DNA of 64,000 bases from Shumkonia mesophila (GCF_026163695.1 NZ_JAOTID010000006.1:227274-291273); one strand, 5' to 3'; shown: positions 17,794 through 26,549, counted from the stretch's first letter. The notes: a model not told the origin generated them from the sequence alone. Numbers and translations are program-made.

Positions 17794-18617
17794 TTGCGGC
17801 TCCTTGCCGTCGCCAGGCGCTTCAACAGCAGGTTGGTGGAAAAGCTCATGACGATCAGGATGAAGGCGATGACGCTCGCCGAGACGAAATCGCTGGCGAC
17901 GGTGACGCGCTGGTAAAGCAGCGTTTCCAGCATCAGCACCTTGGAACCGCCGAGAATGGCCGGCGTGATATAGGCGGTCATCGAGCCGGTGAAGACCAGC
18001 GTGCCGCCGATCACCAGGCCCTCCTTGGTCAGCGGCAGGATGATTTTCCAGAATACCTGGAACCAGTTGGCGCCCAGCACGCGGGCGGCCGGGACCATGT
18101 CGCGCGGCAGGTTTTCCAGCGCGCTCACCAGCGAGATGATCATCAGCGGCAGGAAGAGCTGCAACAGGCCGATGAAGACGGCGGTCTCGGTGAAGAGAAT
18201 ACGGACCGGCGCGTCGCTTAAGCCCACCGCCGTCAACGCCTGGTTGACGATGCCGGTGCGCCCCAGGATGACGATCCAGGCATAGGTGCGCGCCACCGGC
18301 GAGATCATCAGCGGCAGCGCCACCAGCCCGATCATCCGCCCCTTGCTTGCCGCGGGCAGGCTGACGATCGCATAGGCGGCGGCATAGCCGATCACCGCCG
18401 CGATGATGGTCACGACGGCGCCGAGCTTGAGCGTGCGCAGGAAAACCGTGCGGTTGATCGGCAGGCTGAAGAAATCCGAAAAGGCCGAAAGCGTCCAGCC
18501 GTCGGCCGACCGGAAGCCTTCGGACAGCAATATGCCGACCGGCACGAGAAAGACCACCGCGGCGAAAATCGCGGCCGGCAGGGCCAGCGCCAGCGCCTCG
18601 GCCCGGTTGTGGAACAT
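17790..18617 (-). CDS. ABC transporter permease, PotB type
   Basis: 275 aa, six predicted transmembrane segments. The EAA loop reads PAARVLGANWFQVFWKIILP (about residues 175-194). It forms the channel with the following permease. The gene lies 203 bp after the binding-protein gene, the gap being filled by palindromic repeats. Confidence 0.92.
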   Translation of the reverse strand: MFHNRAEALALALPAAIFAAVVFLVPVGILLSEGFRSADGWTLSAFSDFFSLPINRTVFLRTLKLGAVVTIIAAVIGYAAAYAIVSLPAASKGRMIGLVALPLMISPVARTYAWIVILGRTGIVNQALTAVGLSDAPVRILFTETAVFIGLLQLFLPLMIISLVSALENLPRDMVPAARVLGANWFQVFWKIILPLTKEGLVIGGTLVFTGSMTAYITPAILGGSKVLMLETLLYQRVTVASDFVSASVIAFILIVMSFSTNLLLKRLATARSRK

Positions 18618-18678
18618 CTGTCTTCGCCCTCAGTCCTCGGACGGTTCTTGCATGAACCTACGCTTCTTGAAGTCGTGG

Positions 18679-18742
18679 ATGGCCGGAACTAGTCCGGCCA
18701 TGACGGCTCTTCATTCTCGTCATGCCCGGGCTTGACCCGGGC
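18679..18742. repeat. Palindromic intergenic repeats between binding protein and permease genes
   Basis: Two hairpins: ATGGCCGGA-N5-TCCGGCCAT (18679-18701) and GCCCGGG-CTTGA-CCCGGGC (18724-18742). The second belongs to the well-known GTCATGCCCGGGCTTGACC type scattered through alphaproteobacterial intergenic regions. In this operon they may lower expression of the permeases relative to the binding protein by blocking RNA decay upstream or by partial termination. Confidence 0.8.
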
Positions 18743-18820
18743 ATCCACGTCTTTCTTCTTTCCCGACGGCACACGCCCGGCCATGACGGGCTTATCAGGG
18801 GCGCGGCGCCGCTGCCTTTT

Positions 18821-19846
18821 CTACTGCGCCACCTTGGCGTTCCATTCCGAAAGCCACGCTTCGCGGTTGTCGAGCGCGACGTCGGACGGAATGAGCTTCA
18901 GACCCTTGGCCATTTCCTCGCCATAGGTGATGTTGTTGGCGACGTCGTCGGAAACCTTGACCTCGGCATTGACCGGACTGTCGACCAGCTTTTCGGCAAG
19001 CTTGGTCTGGATTTCGGTCGACAGCCAGAAGTTCATGAATTCCAGCGCCAGGTCCCGCTGCTTCGCCCCCTTGGCGAGGACCATCACGTTCATTCCGCCG
19101 GTCTGGCCTTCCTTGGGCGTCGCCCAGGCGAGCGGCAGGCCGAGCTTGGTGAACGGCGACCACGAGAACCGGCCGATCGGCGCCGCCCAGATCTCTTCCT
19201 GCTTCATCAGCTGAACCAGCTGCGAGGACTTGACGTAGAAAGTGACGATCTTGTCCGCCTTGGCGCCCACCGCCCGGATCGCGCCCTTGAGGTCCGGCGT
19301 GTTGGTACCGAGCGCCTGGCCCAGCATATAGAGCACCGGCGGGCCCTGGTTGGTGGTGACGTTCGGGAAGGCGATATGGGAGACGATGTCATCCTTGAGA
19401 AGGTCGGCCCAGGACTCGATCTTCATCTTGTCGGTGCGATAGACGATCGAGGTCGAGTAGAAGGTATAGCCGACGCTCATGCCGTCGCCGTTCGGGTCCT
19501 TGGCGACGTCGTAGAGCTTGCCGAAGTTGGAGAGCTTGGCGGTGTCGATCTTGTCGATCAGGCCGGCACGCGCGGCCGCAAGCGCATCGGCCATCGATAC
19601 CACCGCCATGTCGATGACCGGATTGGCCTTGTTAGCCTCCATCTTGGCCAGGCGCTCGACGCTGTTGCCGGTTTCGACCACCAGCTTGCAGCCGCACTTG
19701 GCTTCGAACGGATCGTAGACGATCTCCTTGAATTCGTCCTGCGCGAAGGCATAGACGGAAATGGTGAGCGTCTTGTCCTCGGCATGGGCGATGCCCATCG
19801 TCAGCATCAGGGCGCCGGCCGACGCCAGCAGGGTCTTGGTCAGCAT
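18821..19846 (-). CDS. ABC transporter substrate-binding protein (polyamine/solute family 1 type)
   Basis: 341 aa periplasmic protein with signal peptide MLTKTLLASAGALMLTMGIAHA. The start at 19846 is preferred over ATG 19852 because AGGAGG is spaced 9 rather than 3 bases away. It resembles PotD/PotF-type binding proteins (KLVVETGNSVERLAKMEANK; WLSTEIQTKLAEK), although the usual acidic polyamine-binding residues cannot be verified. It overlaps the lacI-family stop by 7 bases, so regulator and importer are one transcript. With a nucleoside hydrolase at the operon end, a nucleoside-like ligand is as likely as a polyamine. Confidence 0.9.
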   Translation of the reverse strand: MLTKTLLASAGALMLTMGIAHAEDKTLTISVYAFAQDEFKEIVYDPFEAKCGCKLVVETGNSVERLAKMEANKANPVIDMAVVSMADALAAARAGLIDKIDTAKLSNFGKLYDVAKDPNGDGMSVGYTFYSTSIVYRTDKMKIESWADLLKDDIVSHIAFPNVTTNQGPPVLYMLGQALGTNTPDLKGAIRAVGAKADKIVTFYVKSSQLVQLMKQEEIWAAPIGRFSWSPFTKLGLPLAWATPKEGQTGGMNVMVLAKGAKQRDLALEFMNFWLSTEIQTKLAEKLVDSPVNAEVKVSDDVANNITYGEEMAKGLKLIPSDVALDNREAWLSEWNAKVAQ

Positions 19847-20934
19847 AGGCATTTTCCTCCTGGAATTTGGGTTGGCGTTTCGGGGGTCGGGCCGGCCGCC
19901 GGAGCGGTTGTTTGCCGAACCACCAATTGCATGGGCACTTTTGTCGTCTCCGCCGCCGCCACGGTGCCGGTCGCGGGGCGGGAAATTCCAGGGCCGTCGG
20001 CTTCGATCGCGCACGCCAGCGCGCCGATGGCGATCTCGGCGATGCGCGGCATGTCCATGCGGACCGTCGTCAGTCCGGGCGTCACCACCGACGCCCACAG
20101 CAGATCGTCGAAGCCGGTAACGCTTGCCTCTTCGGGCACGCCGATGCCGGCTCGATGCAATTCGGTGAGCGCCCGCAAGGCATGCAGGTCGGAGACCGCG
20201 GCAAAGGCGGTAAAGCCTTCCGCGACCTTACCCGCCAAACCCAGAGGACACCCCTTGCCCCATTCCCGCTCCCGCCGCTCGATCCACAGAACCTCGGCCT
20301 TTCCGTCCGATGGTATTCGAGACTTCATTCCGCCGATACGGTCATTCTGCACATTGGAGGCGGGATTGTTGCCGATCAGCAGCAGGTTCTTGTGTCCCAG
20401 CCCCGCCAGATGCTCGACGATGGCCTGCCCGCCCTGCCAGTGATCGGCGGCGACGGTGTTGCCGGGCGTCGATGGGCTGTCGATCACGGCGACCGGACAA
20501 CCGATATCGGCAATGCGCGTGCCGCGCCGGGGCACGATCACGATGCCGTCGACATCCTGTTCGATCAGCCGATTGACCGCTTCGGTCTGCATCGCGGTCT
20601 CGCCCCGCGAATCGGCGATCAGCACGCCATAGCCAAGCGTGCTCGCCGCGTATTCGATGGCCTGGGCGATTTGCGGAAAAAGGGGATTGGAAATGTCGGG
20701 GAGCACAAGACCCAGCACGCCCGTTCGCCCCGTCCGAAGCGCGCGGCCCGCCTGGCTCGGTACATAGCCGACTTCGCTGGCCTTCGCGCGGATACGCTCG
20801 ATCAGTTCCGCCGAGACGCGCCCTTTGCCGGACAGCGCGTTCGACACCGTCGCCGCCGAAACGCCGAGTTCGGCCGCGATCTCGTTGAGGTTCGGTCCAG
20901 GACGTGGATGAGCCAATTGCTCCCCGGGAGGCAA
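19840..20934 (-). CDS. LacI-family transcriptional regulator
   Basis: 364 aa. The N-terminal helix-turn-helix and hinge read LNEIAAELGVSAATVSNALSGKGRVS; the PBP1-like effector domain begins near TGVLGLVLPDISNPLFPQ. The start is probably TTG at 20934; a TTG at 20916 is also possible. The 18-bp palindrome at 20938-20955 abuts the start, so it almost certainly represses itself and the downstream ABC operon. The effector is presumably the transported solute or its hydrolysis product. Confidence 0.9.
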   Translation of the reverse strand: MPPGEQLAHPRPGPNLNEIAAELGVSAATVSNALSGKGRVSAELIERIRAKASEVGYVPSQAGRALRTGRTGVLGLVLPDISNPLFPQIAQAIEYAASTLGYGVLIADSRGETAMQTEAVNRLIEQDVDGIVIVPRRGTRIADIGCPVAVIDSPSTPGNTVAADHWQGGQAIVEHLAGLGHKNLLLIGNNPASNVQNDRIGGMKSRIPSDGKAEVLWIERREREWGKGCPLGLAGKVAEGFTAFAAVSDLHALRALTELHRAGIGVPEEASVTGFDDLLWASVVTPGLTTVRMDMPRIAEIAIGALACAIEADGPGISRPATGTVAAAETTKVPMQLVVRQTTAPAAGPTPETPTQIPGGKCLC

Positions 20935-20937
20935 ATC

Positions 20938-20955
20938 TGATTAAACGTTTAATCA
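20938..20955. promoter_or_regulatory. LacI-family operator, perfect 18-bp palindrome
   Basis: TGATTAAACGTTTAATCA is a perfect palindrome with the central CG step typical of LacI/GalR-family operators. It lies 3 bp before the regulator's start codon at the head of the operon. Confidence 0.85.
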
Positions 20956-21097
20956 AACTAAGGCCCTATTGTCCTCGTGTCTATCGTCTTCCGCTGGCCG
21001 CGCTGTTGAAAAATTCGCTATTGGCGGAATGACAGCCGCGGACTGTGGCGAGGCCTGAGGAGGGTTATTGGGCGACGGCGCCACTTGCCTCGCGCAA

Positions 21098-21715
21098 TCA
21101 TTTCCTTCTCAGGTTTTCCAGGGCATCCGCGGTGACTTGGCGCATGGCGTTCGGCTCGTGACCCAGCGCCGCCTGAAGACCGCCGCCGATCAGCGCGTCG
21201 CCCAGCGCCGGGACGACGACGGCCGACACCATCCGGCCGATGGCTGTGGCGCCGCCCGCCCTTAAACCCGCATCGCCTTCGGCCAGGCCGCCGACCAGAT
21301 CGGCGACGGCGGCATAAAGGGGTGCCAGGCGATGGCCGGCGCCGGTCGCCGCCAGCCAGGCGACGAGCCGGCCGGCGCCGTCGGCGGCAAACGCATCGAA
21401 GACGACGTCGACCACGTCGCGCGCGCCGATCTCGCCGCGCCTCAGGTGGGCCACCGCGGTGGCCGTGGCGGCCGCCAGATCCTCGGTGATGGTGGCGATC
21501 AACGCCATATGGAGCGCATCGACCGTTCCGAAATGGTAGGTGACGTTGCCGTGCGTCACGCCGGCCCTGACCGCCACCGCCTTCAGCGTGATCGCCTGCG
21601 GCCCCGAGTCGCGCAGAAGGTGGCGGGCCGCCCGGATGGCCTGGGCCCGCATCTCTTGCGGGGCGCGGCGTTGACGGGTGGGCTTAACAAACCCCTCGGG
21701 AATGCTTATTGTCAT
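21098..21715 (-). CDS. TetR-family transcriptional regulator
   Basis: 205 aa from the ATG at 21715 (MTISIPEGF); the frame is open to ATG 21757. The helix-turn-helix is seen in TLKAVAVRAGVTHGNVTYHFG (about residues 45-65), followed by an all-helical ligand domain. The 22-bp dyad at 21706-21727 covers the 21715 start codon. It is divergent from the thioesterase gene, which it probably represses together with itself. No ribosome site is clear at either start, so a leaderless message is possible. Confidence 0.85.
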   Translation of the reverse strand: MTISIPEGFVKPTRQRRAPQEMRAQAIRAARHLLRDSGPQAITLKAVAVRAGVTHGNVTYHFGTVDALHMALIATITEDLAAATATAVAHLRRGEIGARDVVDVVFDAFAADGAGRLVAWLAATGAGHRLAPLYAAVADLVGGLAEGDAGLRAGGATAIGRMVSAVVVPALGDALIGGGLQAALGHEPNAMRQVTADALENLRRK

Positions 21716-21727
21716 AGGTGACAATAA
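21706..21727. promoter_or_regulatory. TetR-type operator TTATTGTCA-N4-TGACAATAA
   Basis: Perfect 9-bp arms around TAGG between the divergent tetR-like and thioesterase genes. Arm length and spacing are typical for TetR dimers. It overlaps the proposed tetR start codon and lies 29 bp before the thioesterase ATG. Confidence 0.8.
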
Positions 21728-21755
21728 TACCGGCACGCCGGTCGAGGTACAAGCC

Positions 21756-22175
21756 ATGTCCCAGCACGCCCCGCAGACCTACGAATACAATCTCGATGTC
21801 GCCGCCGCCGACATCGACGAAATGGGCCACGTCAACAATGCCGTCTATCTGACGTGGGTGCAGGTGGCGGTTCTTCGCCATTGGAACCGCATCGCGCCCA
21901 AGGAGGCGGTGGCCGGGCATCTGTGGGTGGCCCTGAAGCACGAGATCCGCTATCGGCACCCGGCGTTTCTCAACGACCATGTCATCGTCAAGGTCGTGCT
22001 GGAAAAGCTGCAGGGCGCGCGCGCCTTCTACAAGACGATGATCCGCCACGGCGACGACGTGCTGGCCGAAGTCAACAGTTGCTGGTGCTGCCTGGATGCG
22101 GTGACCCGCAAACCGGTCCGGCTGGCCCGCGACATCGTGGCCCGTTTCCTGCCGGCGGAAGCCGCCTCCCACTGA
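21756..22175 (+). CDS. Acyl-CoA thioesterase, hot-dog fold (4HBT/YbgC-like)
   Basis: 139 aa, start ATG 21756 after GAGG. The motif AADIDEMGHVNNAVYLTWVQ with Asp before GHVNN is the active-site signature of 4HBT thioesterases. Cytosolic. The divergent TetR regulator suggests induction by a fatty acyl compound. The acyl substrate is unknown. Confidence 0.87.
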   Translation: MSQHAPQTYEYNLDVAAADIDEMGHVNNAVYLTWVQVAVLRHWNRIAPKEAVAGHLWVALKHEIRYRHPAFLNDHVIVKVVLEKLQGARAFYKTMIRHGDDVLAEVNSCWCCLDAVTRKPVRLARDIVARFLPAEAASH

Positions 22176-22204
22176 CGGTGCCGGCGATCCTGGCCGGTCG
22201 CATA

Positions 22205-22233
22205 TTGACAATTTCCCTAAATAGGTATATAGT
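22205..22233 (+). promoter_or_regulatory. Sigma-70-like promoter, TTGACA-N17-TATAGT
   Basis: TTGACA at 22205-22210 and TATAGT at 22228-22233 with 17 bp spacing, near consensus. No coding gene starts downstream on this strand before the phage, so it may drive a small RNA. Confidence 0.6.
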
Positions 22234-22239
22234 CATCGT

Positions 22240-22410
22240 TTCAATTTTCAGCCCCGGCCCCCGAACCGGCGGCGCCGCGCTTCGCCCTTTGGGCCGCGTT
22301 CGCCTCGTCGCGACTCAAGGGACCGCTTTCGGGGTCCGTCGAAACCCCCTAAGGCCCTGAAACGAAACCACAAAAGGGGAAAATGACGAGAAATGACGAT
22401 GTTTTTTTCG
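22240..22410 (+). ncRNA. Possible small RNA downstream of the orphan promoter
   Basis: Inferred only from the strong promoter, absence of an ORF, several short GC-rich hairpins and a T-rich tract at about 22401-22408. Boundaries are approximate. No known RNA family (6S, SRP, tmRNA, RNase P) was recognised. Confidence 0.25.
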
Positions 22411-22523
22411 GTGCGCGCGACGTTTTCCTTTTGGTTTCAAGGGCTTGCCGCAAACGGCCAAAACCGGAAAATCGTCATTTCGGGTCCGCGGAGGCGCCGC
22501 ACGGCATCGGCGGGCGGCTTCCC

Positions 22524-24353
22524 CTACTCCGCCGTCCCATGGGCGGCGACCGCTTCCAGGAACACCTCGGCGAAGTCGCGGAGCTTGGCGGCGCCGACGC
22601 CGGCGATGGCGGCGAACTGATCGGGCGTGCGGGGGGTGAGTTGCGCCATCTCGATCAGCGAGCGGTCGGGGAAGATGGCATAGGCGGGCACCCCGCGCTC
22701 GCGGGCCAGGCGCAGGCGAAGGTCCTTCAGGGCGGCGAACAGGGCCGACTGGGACGCCGTCAGGCCGGCGGCGCTTTCGCGCTTGGAAGGCTTCTTGCGC
22801 TCGGCCTTGGTCGCGCGGCGCAGGGTGTCGGGGCGGTATTGGAAGGCCTCGTCGCCGGCCATCAGCGCCCGGCCGCGCTCGGCCACCCTCAAGCCCCCGT
22901 AGCCGGCGATGTCGAGGCCCAGAAACCCGGCCGCCACCAGCTGGCGGATCAACGACTGCCAGTCGGCCCGCGCCCGCTCGGCGCCGGCCCCGAACAGGGA
23001 AAGATTGTGGTGGCCGGCCATCGTCGCCTTCTCGGTGGCGGTGCCGCGCAGCACGTCGACGATGTGCGCCGCGCCGTAACGCTGGCCGGTGGCGGCCACC
23101 GCCGCCAGCACCAACTGGCCCTCGGCCGTGCCGTCGACGCGCTCGATGGGGTCCTGGCAGACGTCGCAATGGCCGCAGGGCGGGGCGGTTTCCCCGAAAT
23201 AGGCGAGCAGCACCTGGCGCCGGCAGGCCGGGCTTTCGCAATAGCCGATCAGCGCGTCGAGCCGCTTGTGCTCGCGCCGGCGGCGATCGTCGCCTGCGTT
23301 CTCCTCCTCGATGAAGGTGCGCCGCATGCGGATGTCGTCCAGCCCATAGAGCATGTGCGCCTCGGCGGGCCGGCCGTCGCGGCCGGCGCGGCCGATTTCC
23401 TGGTAATAGGCCTCGACGCTGCCCGGCAGGTCGGCGTGGAAGACGAAGCGCACGTCGGCCTTGTCGATGCCCATGCCGAAAGCGATGGTCGCCACCATGA
23501 CGAGGCCGGGTTCCGTCATGAAGCGGTTCTGGTTGGCGTCCCTGGCGCCCTTGTCCATGCCGGCGTGATAGGGCAGCGCCGGAATGCCGGATTCGCACAG
23601 GAAGGCCGCCGTTTCCTCGGTCTTCTTGCGCGACAGGCAATAGACGATGCCGCTTTCCCCGGCGTGGCGGGCCATGAAATCGAGGAGCTGGCGCTTGCCT
23701 TCGCGCTTCATCTCGACGGCCAGGCGGATGTTGGGGCGATCGAAGCCGAGCACCACGGACTCGACCTTGCCGGAGAACAGCTTCGCCGCGATGTCTTCGC
23801 GCGTCACCTCGTCGGCGGTGGCGGTCAAGGCCACCATGGGGACGCCGGGGAACAGGCCGCGCAGGCGCGAGAGCGCCTCGTACTCCGGGCGGAAGGCGGG
23901 GCCCCACTGCGAGATGCAATGGGCCTCGTCGACGGCGATGAGGGAGACCGGCAGGCGGGCGAGCGCCGCCAGCATGCGCTCCGTCATCAGCCGCTCGGGC
24001 GCCATGTACAAGAGCCGCGTCTCGCCGGCGGCGGCGCGCCGCCAGGCCTCGACGTTGGCCGCCCGGTCCTTCGAGGAATTGATGGTGTCGGCGGTGACGC
24101 CGGCCAGCTTCAGCGCCGAGACCTGGTCGTGCATGAGGGCGACGAGCGGCGAGACCACGACCGCAAGCCCGCCCGCGACGAGGGCCGGGACCTGGAAGCA
24201 CAGCGACTTGCCCGAGCCGGTCGGCATGACGGCCAGCACGTCGCGGCCCGCCAGCAGGGAATCGACCACGGCCTCCTGGCCGGGCCGGAAGGCGTCGAAA
24301 CCGAAAACCTCCTTGAGGACCCGCCGCTTGGCGTCATCGGGCCGGGTCGGCAC
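22524..24353 (-). CDS. recQ: ATP-dependent DNA helicase RecQ
   Basis: 609 aa, GTG start at 24353 after GGGCGGGA. Helicase motifs: aromatic-rich motif 0 FRPGQEAVV, Walker A PTGSGKSLC, DEAHCISQWG, LTATAD, and motif VI QEIGRAGRDG. The RecQ-Ct zinc-binding part has the CESPACRRQ...CGHCDVCQ cysteines, a winged helix follows, and an HRDC domain runs from about residue 525 to the end. Full length for RecQ. Acts in recombinational repair and fork restart. It starts 19 bp after the ygiB-like stop, so it is probably co-transcribed with ygiC-ygiB. Confidence 0.96.
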   Translation of the reverse strand: MPTRPDDAKRRVLKEVFGFDAFRPGQEAVVDSLLAGRDVLAVMPTGSGKSLCFQVPALVAGGLAVVVSPLVALMHDQVSALKLAGVTADTINSSKDRAANVEAWRRAAAGETRLLYMAPERLMTERMLAALARLPVSLIAVDEAHCISQWGPAFRPEYEALSRLRGLFPGVPMVALTATADEVTREDIAAKLFSGKVESVVLGFDRPNIRLAVEMKREGKRQLLDFMARHAGESGIVYCLSRKKTEETAAFLCESGIPALPYHAGMDKGARDANQNRFMTEPGLVMVATIAFGMGIDKADVRFVFHADLPGSVEAYYQEIGRAGRDGRPAEAHMLYGLDDIRMRRTFIEEENAGDDRRRREHKRLDALIGYCESPACRRQVLLAYFGETAPPCGHCDVCQDPIERVDGTAEGQLVLAAVAATGQRYGAAHIVDVLRGTATEKATMAGHHNLSLFGAGAERARADWQSLIRQLVAAGFLGLDIAGYGGLRVAERGRALMAGDEAFQYRPDTLRRATKAERKKPSKRESAAGLTASQSALFAALKDLRLRLARERGVPAYAIFPDRSLIEMAQLTPRTPDQFAAIAGVGAAKLRDFAEVFLEAVAAHGTAE

Positions 24354-24371
24354 GGTCGATCCCGCCCTGGA

Positions 24372-24908
24372 TCAGCTGCCGGCGACGGCCCGGGCGCCAA
24401 AGCCGCCGCGCGCCATTGTCGGGCTACGCAAGGCGGCGGCGTTGACGGAGGTGCGCCCGGTGGTGTTGGAAACCACCGTCGAATCGGCGGCCCGGAAGGC
24501 CCCCGAGCGGCCGTTTTCCCAGCCGCGATAGAGCGGCTGCGGCGGCACGCCGACGCCGCCGCGCGACATGCTGCCCATCATGTAGCCCATCATGAGCGGC
24601 ATGAAGAGCGAACCCGAACCCGAGCCTGTGGCCTGGGATTGCTGCGTCCCGGCCGGCGCCGCCTCGCACTTGCCGGGGCCGAACTGGGCCTGGCATTCCT
24701 CGGCGCTGGTGAAGACCGGCGCGGCGGCGACGTGGGTCTTCTGGGCCTGGTCGAACTGGGAGCGACAGGTATTGGAATCGTACATGCCGCTGTCGATGCA
24801 CTGCTGCACCGTCTCAAAGACCGCGGTGTTGGCCGGATCTTCGCAGGCGGTGAGCGCAATGGCGGCGGTGCCCATGGAGAGCAGCTTGACGAAACGCGAT
24901 CTTCTCAT
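24372..24908 (-). CDS. ygiB: DUF1190 lipoprotein, YgiB-like
   Basis: 178 aa. Lipobox LTAC gives a predicted lipoprotein (Cys22). The Cys-containing N-terminal segment (VQQCIDSG...NTCRSQFDQAQKTH...FTSAEECQAQFGPGKC) matches the DUF1190/UPF0441 family; a Gly/Met-rich middle (MPLMMGYMMGSMSRGG) follows. It sits 45 bp after the YgiC-like gene, the same pairing as in E. coli. Function unknown; linked with envelope stress and tolerance phenotypes in some bacteria. Confidence 0.88.
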   Translation of the reverse strand: MRRSRFVKLLSMGTAAIALTACEDPANTAVFETVQQCIDSGMYDSNTCRSQFDQAQKTHVAAAPVFTSAEECQAQFGPGKCEAAPAGTQQSQATGSGSGSLFMPLMMGYMMGSMSRGGVGVPPQPLYRGWENGRSGAFRAADSTVVSNTTGRTSVNAAALRSPTMARGGFGARAVAGS

Positions 24909-24953
24909 GCGGGGATTTCCTTTGGCTTCTGCCGGAGAGTGCCATGGACGGCG

Positions 24954-26120
24954 CTACGGCGCAATGAAATGGGGAACGAAACGCGACAAATCCTTGGTGA
25001 TCGGCGAGGCGTCCTCGCGGATGCCGAGGCCGGCCGGCTGGCCGGCCACCACCCACGCGCCGAGGACCGCGTAGTCGTCGCCCACCTTCAGCAGCGGGGT
25101 ATGGGCCTGCACGACAAAGCCTTCCGCCCCGTACTCGCCGTCGGTGGCGGCGACGATGGCGGCCCCCTTGCGGATTTCGACGTTGGCGCCTTCCCGCGAG
25201 AACAGCGGCTTTCGCACCACGGCCTCCAGGTCCTGCCACGGCTCGCCCGGCTGATCGGCGAACCAGGCCGGCAGCAGGTTGGGGTGGCCGGGGAACATCT
25301 CCCACAGCAAGGGAAGCAGCCCCTTGTTCGAAAGCACCATCTTCCAGGCCGGCTCGATGACGGCGGTGCGGTCGGCCAGCAGGTGGCGGCCGAAGGGTTC
25401 CGTCACCATGAACTCCCACGGATAGAGCTTGAACAGGTGCGTGATGACGGCGTCGTCGAGGTCGGTGAAGTGGCCGGAGGCGTCCACCCCGATGGCGGCC
25501 ATGTCGATGAGCACCGTCTTGAGCCCGGCCTGGATCGCGCAGTCGGCAAGATATTCCACCGTGCCGCGGTCCTCGGCGCTCGACGTGATGGCGGCCAGAT
25601 GCAGCACGTTGGGCGCAATCCCGAAGCGCTTGAAGGCCTCGATGAGGCGCTCGTGCAGGGAATTGAACTGGTCGGCCCCCTTGGGCAGGGCGCCCCGTTC
25701 CATCATCTGTTCCAGCCAGATCCACTGGAAGACGGCGCTTTCGAACAGCGCGGTGGGGGTGTCGGCGTTGTATTCCAGAAGCTTGGCCGGGCCGCCGGCC
25801 CCATAGGCGAAATCGAAGCGGCCGTAAAGGTTCTTGTCGCCGCGCCGCCAGCTCGCCCTCACCAAATCGTGGAACTCGGCCGGGATGCGCAGGCGATCCA
25901 GCAGGCCGGGCTCGTTGACCGCGCGCTCGACCACGGCGTAGGACATCCCTTCCAGCGCCGCCGTGGGATCTTCGATCTCGGCCTCGATCTCGGCCATGGT
26001 GAAGGAATAGGCCCGCGTTTCGTCCCAATAGGGGGCCCCGTACATGGTGTGGAAGACGAAGCCCTGGGCCTCGGCCTGGCTTTGCCAGTCGGCGCGGGGT
26101 TCGACGGCGATGCGCTGCAT
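24954..26120 (-). CDS. ygiC: Glutathionylspermidine synthase-like ATP-grasp protein (YgiC)
   Basis: 388 aa. ATP-grasp ligase fold of the glutathionylspermidine-synthetase C-terminal family (YgiC/YjfC), lacking an amidase domain. Recognisable segments: EYNADTPTALFES, a region around PLFSREGANVEIRKG with the basic nucleotide-binding residues, and the ending SRFVPHFI. The homologues do not make glutathionylspermidine; a peptide-ligating role is suspected. First gene of the ygiC-ygiB-recQ run. Confidence 0.9.
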   Translation of the reverse strand: MQRIAVEPRADWQSQAEAQGFVFHTMYGAPYWDETRAYSFTMAEIEAEIEDPTAALEGMSYAVVERAVNEPGLLDRLRIPAEFHDLVRASWRRGDKNLYGRFDFAYGAGGPAKLLEYNADTPTALFESAVFQWIWLEQMMERGALPKGADQFNSLHERLIEAFKRFGIAPNVLHLAAITSSAEDRGTVEYLADCAIQAGLKTVLIDMAAIGVDASGHFTDLDDAVITHLFKLYPWEFMVTEPFGRHLLADRTAVIEPAWKMVLSNKGLLPLLWEMFPGHPNLLPAWFADQPGEPWQDLEAVVRKPLFSREGANVEIRKGAAIVAATDGEYGAEGFVVQAHTPLLKVGDDYAVLGAWVVAGQPAGLGIREDASPITKDLSRFVPHFIAP

Positions 26121-26220
26121 GGAAGGGCTCCGGGGGTTCGGCGGCAGTTGATGGAACGGCCTTCCTTTGCTACAGGTTCCGCCACCGAAAGGCCATAATT
26201 ATCGGCTAGGAAATGCCATC

Positions 26221-26523
26221 ATGATCAAGATCATTTCCCTTCTCTGCGTCGCCGCCCTCTGCGCCGGACTCGGCCTGTCGCCCGCGCGTGCCGCCGAGGA
26301 CACGCCGCTCTCCAATCGCGCCGAGCAGGCCGAGAAGGCGTTGCGCGACGGGGCCGAAAAGATGCTCAAGGCGCTCAACGGCCTGATCCAATCGATCCCC
26401 CAGTTCGAGCCGCCCAAGGTGCTGGACAACGGCGACATCATCCTGCGGCGCAAGAACCCCGACGCGCCCAAGCCCGACGAGCCGACGCGCACGCCCCCGG
26501 CCGACGACCACACCTCGACGTGA
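26221..26523 (+). CDS. Small exported protein of unknown function
   Basis: 100 aa, start ATG 26221 after TAGGAA. Signal peptide MIKIISLLCVAALCAGLGLS...ARAAED. The mature part is a charged helix (ERA..AEKALRDGAEKMLKALNGLI) and a Pro-rich tail. Similar short proteins are common in Rhodospirillales, without known role. Confidence 0.7.
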   Translation: MIKIISLLCVAALCAGLGLSPARAAEDTPLSNRAEQAEKALRDGAEKMLKALNGLIQSIPQFEPPKVLDNGDIILRRKNPDAPKPDEPTRTPPADDHTST

Positions 26524-26549
26524 GATGGGCCTGAAGGCCCCCCTCCCAA

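Larger units (their letters stand above)
22176..22523. other. Intergenic region with an orphan consensus promoter and hairpins
   Basis: No protein gene is supported. It contains the consensus-like promoter at 22205, a GC-rich part with hairpin potential (for example GGACC/GGTCC around 22319-22338), CCCCT/AGGGG flanking an A-rich stretch at about 22347-22380, and a T7 tract near 22401. A transcript reading right would run antisense into the 3' end of recQ. Confidence 0.45.

Noticed and set aside
22383..26198. Very long plus-strand open frame (about 1270 codons) opposite recQ, ygiB and ygiC
   Set aside because: Its translation is compositionally odd (rich in Gly, Ala, Arg, His, Gln) and mirrors well-supported genes on the other strand; typical antisense frame of GC-rich DNA.
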